A stretch of DNA of 64,000 nt from Crocosphaera sp. UHCC 0190. Its GTDB lineage: Bacteria; Cyanobacteriota; Cyanobacteriia; Cyanobacteriales; Microcystaceae. A program made the translations under genes and the position numbers. A model generated the notes under the pieces. The model searched no databases, was not told the origin of the DNA, and was given only the letters and a program-made list of their open reading frames with translations. Location: positions 106,105 to 170,104 of the forward strand of contig NZ_JAYGHP010000010.1 in the NCBI RefSeq assembly GCF_034932065.1, in the 5' to 3' direction. Each line of letters starts with the position of its first letter. Position 1 is the stretch's first letter. Positions 63,817 through 64,000 of the stretch are shown in pieces.

Positions 63817-64000
63817 ACTTTCCCATATCCGTGATTATAGATATTGCCAAGATTTAGATAAGTATAGTATCTTTTTTATCCCAATGTCGCCAGAATACCC
63901 CATCTTCTCAAAAAGTTGGGGATGAATGGCGACCAACAAATAAACCGAACCGTTGCGGAGTCAATATATAACTTAACTTTTTTGCATAAAACAGATAACC
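63817..64000. other. Window tail, no supported gene
   Basis: Two short reverse-strand frames run off the edge, but neither has recognisable sequence or a coding bias I can defend. Confidence 0.4.

Noticed and set aside
63830..64000. Reverse-strand gene running off the window end
   Set aside because: Two frames are open for 30-50 codons but neither shows a recognisable motif, and the stretch is too short for judgement.

Overview
The window is a chromosomal segment of a beta-cyanobacterium, probably a unicellular Chroococcales-type strain. The evidence is psaC, chlG, a Psb34-like gene, the plastid-type E2 of pyruvate dehydrogenase, several protein families found mainly in cyanobacteria (DUF2808, DUF2862, DUF2358, Get3d), three PEP-CTERM loci, and very frequent HIP1 octamers (GCGATCGC). 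Base composition is moderately AT-rich. Species cannot be fixed from the sequence alone.

Layout. 1-6 kb: the 5' part of trpD, glutaminase, a KMO-like flavoprotein, small photosynthesis-related proteins around a divergent promoter region (3.2-4.3 kb), and an MFS sugar-type symporter. 6-13 kb: rsmA, a tyrosine-recombinase fragment, dienelactone hydrolase, membrane proteins, an ABC1-family kinase and a PP2C phosphatase. 13-26 kb: a PEP-CTERM protein, a Uma2 protein, a methyltransferase, the PDH E2 subunit, two transporters (LivH-type, BASS-type), a large PP2C phosphatase, an SbmA-like ABC exporter and a DUF1269 protein. 26.4-32.1 kb: an accessory toxin-antitoxin (TA) cluster around thrS, containing Phd with a broken RelE, HicBA, an AlbA_2-domain protein, BrnTA, a PIN-domain pair, a broken PEP-CTERM gene and a HigA relic. 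32-39.5 kb: purA, an L25-type protein, and a dTDP-rhamnose/glycan cluster (rfbD, sulfotransferase, rfbA, glycosyltransferase, rfbB) without rfbC. 39.6-51 kb: DUF2808, an AI-2E-type transporter, a UDG-like protein, tRNA-Arg(UCU), rplU-rpmA, lysA-cdaA-uppS, an IS4-like transposase relic among palindromes, chlG, and an ArsA-like gene with a degenerate P-loop. 51-64 kb: a Wzm/Wzt exporter with a sugar epimerase, psaC, a ParA/coiled-coil pair resembling McdAB, Get3d, a PEP-CTERM spondin-domain protein, a hybrid histidine kinase and rsmH.

The most unusual observations are these. (1) Both ends of thrS have imperfect second copies, and a TA module lies between each copy and the gene: BrnTA at the 5' end and the PIN pair at the 3' end. 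(2) rsmH appears to have lost, in frame, the block that carries the HPATR...FQALRI motif. (3) A ParA ATPase and a coiled-coil protein ending in a C-terminal Trp overlap by 4 bp and resemble the carboxysome-positioning pair McdA/McdB. (4) The ArsA-like paralogue next to chlG has Cys in place of the P-loop Lys. (5) Intergenic palindromes of similar design differ in sequence while keeping their stems paired.
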